NCBI GenBank assembly: GCA_030616025.1
Contig: JAUWYD010000059.1
Location: forward strand, 1 to 6,722
Reading direction: 5' to 3'
Length of the DNA: 6,722 nucleotides
DNA from: Chloroflexota bacterium
GTDB taxonomy: Bacteria > Chloroflexota > Anaerolineae > UBA7937 > B3-Chlor
Shown here: positions 5,788 through 6,722 of the stretch, one piece after another
Layout of the letters: every line of letters starts with the position of its first letter
Position numbering within the stretch: position 1 is the first letter of the stretch
The notes under the pieces: generated by a model
The model's database searches: none
What the model saw: only the letters and a program-made list of their open reading frames with translations
What the model was told of the DNA's origin: nothing
Made by a program: the position numbers and the translations under genes

Positions 5788-6291
5788 ATGACCAAGGTCT
5801 ATCTGGGTTTGGGATCGAATCTGGGCAACCGCGCACGCAACATCTATGTAGCATTACGGCGTCTCGGAGACACTATACAGCTGGACCAGGTCTCCTCCCT
5901 ATACGAAACTGAACCCGTGGGCCTTGTGGATCAACCGTGTTTCCTCAACCTGGTCTGCGGCGGCGAAACTGATCTGTCCCCCGAAGCTCTGCTCAGGCTG
6001 GCGAAGACGATTGAGCGAGAGATGGGACGGAAAGAGGGCCTACGCTTCGGCCCCCGCGTCGTTGACATCGATATTCTGCTCTACGATGATCTGGTAACTG
6101 ACACACCCCGGCTGGAAATCCCCCACCCCCGGCTTCATGAGAGAGCGTTCGTCCTAGTTCCACTCAACGAGATAGCGCCAGAGTTGGTACACCCTCGGCT
6201 TGGAGCCAGTGTCCAGCAACTCCTACATAAAGCCGCTTCTCTCAAGCGCGTTCGCCTCTACTCCGTCACGGATGCACCAGCCAATGATTGA
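5788..6291 (+). CDS. folK: 2-amino-4-hydroxy-6-hydroxymethyldihydropteridine diphosphokinase (HPPK)
   Basis: HPPK transfers pyrophosphate from ATP to 6-hydroxymethyl-7,8-dihydropterin, the step before dihydropteroate synthase in folate synthesis. It is cytoplasmic. The 167-residue length is typical of a stand-alone HPPK. The N-terminus YLGLGSNLGNR (5-15) is the family signature, and YETEPVG (39-45) is the pterin-contacting segment. GPRVVDIDILLYDD (88-101) carries the two Mg-binding aspartates, D93 and D95, and HPRLHERAFVLVPLNEIAPE (113-132) is the usual C-terminal motif. All expected residues are present. The tail after residue 151 is variable. It follows murA by 19 bases and is probably cotranscribed with it. 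No folB or folP is visible in the window. Its last codons overlap the opposite-strand deacetylase by 26 bases. Confidence 0.96.
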   Translation: MTKVYLGLGSNLGNRARNIYVALRRLGDTIQLDQVSSLYETEPVGLVDQPCFLNLVCGGETDLSPEALLRLAKTIEREMGRKEGLRFGPRVVDIDILLYDDLVTDTPRLEIPHPRLHERAFVLVPLNEIAPELVHPRLGASVQQLLHKAASLKRVRLYSVTDAPAND

Positions 6292-6722
6292 ACCAGTGAT
6301 CAAAATCCTTCAAGTCATATGCTCCTCGAACTCGGATCCGCTTAAACTCGAACGGCCGCTGCGATGACTGCAGTGAGCCTGCCTCAACAGAGACCGCGCC
6401 CCAGTATCCAGCCGACCTGAGTACGTCCACGACCCCCTGATCATATTGTCCTGAAGGGTATGAAAAGAAGCGCACCGGTTCGTGCGTACGAGCCTCTATA
6501 GCCTCCTTGGAGCCCAGCACTTGCCAGACAATGTAGTCAAAAGACTTGCCTCTCAAACTGGGATGGGTGTAGCTGTGGCTTCCTATCTCCATCCCATTGG
6601 CGTGCAGGGATTCGATTTCAGTCCAAGACATGTGTTCTTCCCGACCCTCGTCAGCAAAGCGCGTGATGATAAAAAAGCTGCCCACAAAGCCGTATCTCTT
6701 GAGCACGGGGTAGGCATTTGTG
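6266..6722 (-). CDS. Polysaccharide deacetylase (CE4/NodB family), 5' end cut by window edge
   Basis: This is the C-terminal part (about 151 residues visible) of a NodB-domain deacetylase, which removes N- or O-acetyl groups from cell-surface glycans such as peptidoglycan or exopolysaccharide. A GTG at 6706-6704 is not the true start. The frame stays open upstream, reading TNAYP just before VLKRYGFVGSFFIIT, the usual continuation of the domain, so the start and the TFDDG metal-ligand motif lie beyond base 6722. Counting from that GTG, GMEIGSHSYTHPS (38-50) holds the HSxxH metal ligands H44 and H48. RFFSYPSG (79-86) is the RxxxxP motif, and SAGYWGAVSVEAG (98-110) follows. WQVLGSKEAIE (61-71) is the normal linker. 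The C-terminus FKRIRVRG (121-128) is typical of the group. It converges on folK: the stop codon TCA at 6266-6268 lies inside the last codons of folK. It may be secreted or membrane-anchored, but a signal would be off the window. Confidence 0.9.
   Translation of the reverse strand, partial: TNAYPVLKRYGFVGSFFIITRFADEGREEHMSWTEIESLHANGMEIGSHSYTHPSLRGKSFDYIVWQVLGSKEAIEARTHEPVRFFSYPSGQYDQGVVDVLRSAGYWGAVSVEAGSLQSSQRPFEFKRIRVRGAYDLKDFDHWFNHWLVHP

Noticed and set aside
5148..5795. Open frame of 215 codons on the - strand, antisense to murA
   Set aside because: It lies wholly across murA and its spacer, has no recognisable motif, and is a shadow of a strongly conserved coding gene.
6704..6706. GTG as the start of the deacetylase gene
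   Set aside because: The frame continues upstream to the window edge with residues that fit the NodB domain, and a start here would lack the TFDDG motif.
1..6722. Defence system, CRISPR array, mobile element or RNA gene
   Set aside because: All long reading frames belong to envelope, cell-wall or folate genes, and the spacers are too short and lack repeats or tRNA-like structure.

Overview
The window is a stretch of bacterial chromosome carrying cell-envelope and cell-wall genes. Seven protein-coding genes are supported: six on the + strand and one, cut by the right edge, on the - strand. There is no RNA gene, insertion sequence, CRISPR array or defence system that I can recognise. The only non-coding stretches are an 86-base leader at the left, about 29 bases before the methyltransferase, about 85 bases before murA and 19 bases before folK. 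The organism cannot be named with certainty. The bases look moderately GC-rich. The MurA variant (Asp at the catalytic Cys position, in a GGDxIGRRRLDTH-type loop), the style of the glycosyltransferases and the style of the deacetylase remind me of Chloroflexota, probably an uncultured one. That is an impression from memory, not a search result.

Region 1 (1-3566) is a compact glycosyltransferase operon. A leader with a perfect TATAAT box precedes a GT4 glycosyltransferase (87-1193). A second GT4 enzyme of the EpsH/PEP-CTERM-associated sugar transferase type follows (1190-2404), then a GT9 heptosyltransferase-like enzyme (2394-3566). The three genes overlap by 4 and 11 bases, so translation is probably coupled. 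Together they should add successive sugars to an envelope glycan, either exopolysaccharide or a lipid-linked glycan.

Region 2 (3538-4487) begins with a good extended -10 promoter lying across the stop codon of the GT9 gene. It drives a class I SAM methyltransferase of the HWWF...R type (3596-4402). The end of this gene and the spacer before murA contain four alternating arms, TGTCTG / CAGACA / TGTCTG / CAGACA, that could form mutually exclusive hairpins or act as a protein-binding site.

Region 3 (4488-6722) holds murA (first committed step of peptidoglycan synthesis), closely followed by folK (folate synthesis). A polysaccharide deacetylase gene on the opposite strand ends inside the last codons of folK and runs off the right edge. 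The most notable single observation is that MurA has Asp117 in place of the fosfomycin-reactive cysteine, which predicts intrinsic fosfomycin resistance. I found no convincing previously undescribed system here.
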